DNA from: an archaeon
GTDB lineage: Archaea; Hydrothermarchaeota; Hydrothermarchaeia; JALTZZ01; JALUTC01
Length of the DNA: 9,748 bases
Assembly: GCA_027051265.1 (NCBI GenBank)
Contig: JALTZH010000211.1
Span: 1 to 9,748, forward strand
Direction of reading: 5' to 3'
Position numbers and translations under genes: made by a program. Shown here piece after piece: positions 9,331 to 9,748 of the stretch. The notes below the pieces were generated by a model. It saw only the letters and a list, made by a program, of their open reading frames with translations, made no database searches and had not been told where the DNA came from. Each line of letters begins with the position of its first letter. The stretch's first letter is position 1.

Positions 9331-9748
9331 AATACAAAACGAACATTCTGTTCCTTTATTTTTTTCACTCTTTATATGAAGTTTTGAATCATGAATATCC
9401 AATATCCTCTTAACTATAGCCAGACCTATACCTAAACCTTTTGGTTTATAATGTAAAGAACCGCTAAATTGGAAGAAAGGCTCAAAAATATTTTTTATGA
9501 TTTCTTCAGAAATTCCAACACCTGTATCTTTTATTGTTATTTCTATAGAATCGTTAATACTACGAGAGGAAATTACTATTTCACCACCAATTCTATTAAA
9601 TTTAATAGCATTTTCTAACAATTCTTTAATTGCAATTTTTAATAAATTTTTTGATGCAAAGATTTTATGTTCATCATCTATAAGAAGTATTACTTTTAAA
9701 TTTTTTTCTTCAATTTTATTTTTAAATTCATTAATTATATCTTTAATG
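9316..9748 (-). CDS. Histidine kinase, C-terminal ATPase domain (partial, 5' end off window)
   Basis: On the minus strand the frame is open from the window edge to the TAA at 9318-9316, giving 143 visible residues. All are part of an HATPase_c (Bergerat) domain. The N box is KELLENAIKFN, the G1 box DTGVGIS, the F box IFEPFFQ and the G2 box GLGIGLAIVKRI, and it ends with the usual GTECSFCI strand. The segment before the N box (IKDIINEF...) fits the linker after a missing dimerisation/phosphoacceptor domain. Such kinases phosphorylate a response regulator or act in two-component-like archaeal signalling. A TTG at 9621 lies mid-domain and is not the start; the true start lies beyond 9748. The gene converges on the RFC gene with a 14-nt gap. 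Sensor input is not visible. Confidence 0.92.
   Translation of the reverse strand, partial: IKDIINEFKNKIEEKNLKVILLIDDEHKIFASKNLLKIAIKELLENAIKFNRIGGEIVISSRSINDSIEITIKDTGVGISEEIIKNIFEPFFQFSGSLHYKPKGLGIGLAIVKRILDIHDSKLHIKSEKNKGTECSFCIKKPK

Noticed and set aside
9619-9621. TTG at 9621 as the start of a 101-residue protein
   Set aside because: It lies inside the N box of the HATPase domain and the frame stays open upstream to the window edge, so the gene is a partial histidine kinase.

Overview
The window comes from an archaeon. It carries a Pro/Phe-type Elp3 with an archaeal N-terminus, an archaeal RPA-like OB-fold protein, a DUF106/EMC3-family membrane protein and a small RFC clamp-loader subunit interrupted by inteins. 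Start codons are preceded by TATA-like boxes rather than Shine-Dalgarno sequences. The DNA is very AT-rich by eye, with A/T strongly preferred at third codon positions, while the two tRNAs have almost all-G:C stems. That contrast suggests a thermophile. The set (long HisG, RPA with an ISREDV-type N-terminus, a histidine kinase) fits a euryarchaeal-type lineage better than Sulfolobales, but I cannot name the genus.

Layout. Positions 1-390 hold no convincing gene; they contain weak coding-like remnants on the minus strand and a perfect 20-bp palindrome. At 391-561 lie tRNA-Gly(GCC) and tRNA-Val(UAC), both on the minus strand. Divergent from them is a two-gene plus-strand unit (649-3382): elp3 and a COG2232-type ATP-grasp ligase. 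Convergent to it is a tightly packed minus-strand operon (5927 to 3393) in the order DUF151 bifunctional-nuclease-like protein, RPA-like ssDNA-binding protein, hisG, with a 4-nt ATGA overlap and a 1-nt gap. Divergent again, from about 6087, are an Oxa1-superfamily DUF106 membrane protein and the RFC small subunit (6536-9301). The window ends inside a minus-strand histidine kinase (9316 to the edge).

How the genes relate. Three genes act on nucleic-acid information: Elp3 modifies wobble uridines, and one divergent tRNA (Val-UAC) has such a U34; RPA and RFC act at the replication fork. HisG is the committed step of histidine synthesis and is translationally tied to RPA. DUF106 belongs to the membrane-protein insertion machinery.

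The most interesting object is the RFC gene. Its 921-residue precursor contains two in-frame inteins, a 170-residue mini-intein and a 424-residue intein whose LAGLIDADG endonuclease has lost both catalytic acidic residues. Removing both restores a normal 327-residue RFC subunit. The downstream junction of the second intein also has a patch of C/G-ending codons unlike the rest of the gene. I see no evidence of a wholly new defence or mobile system here.
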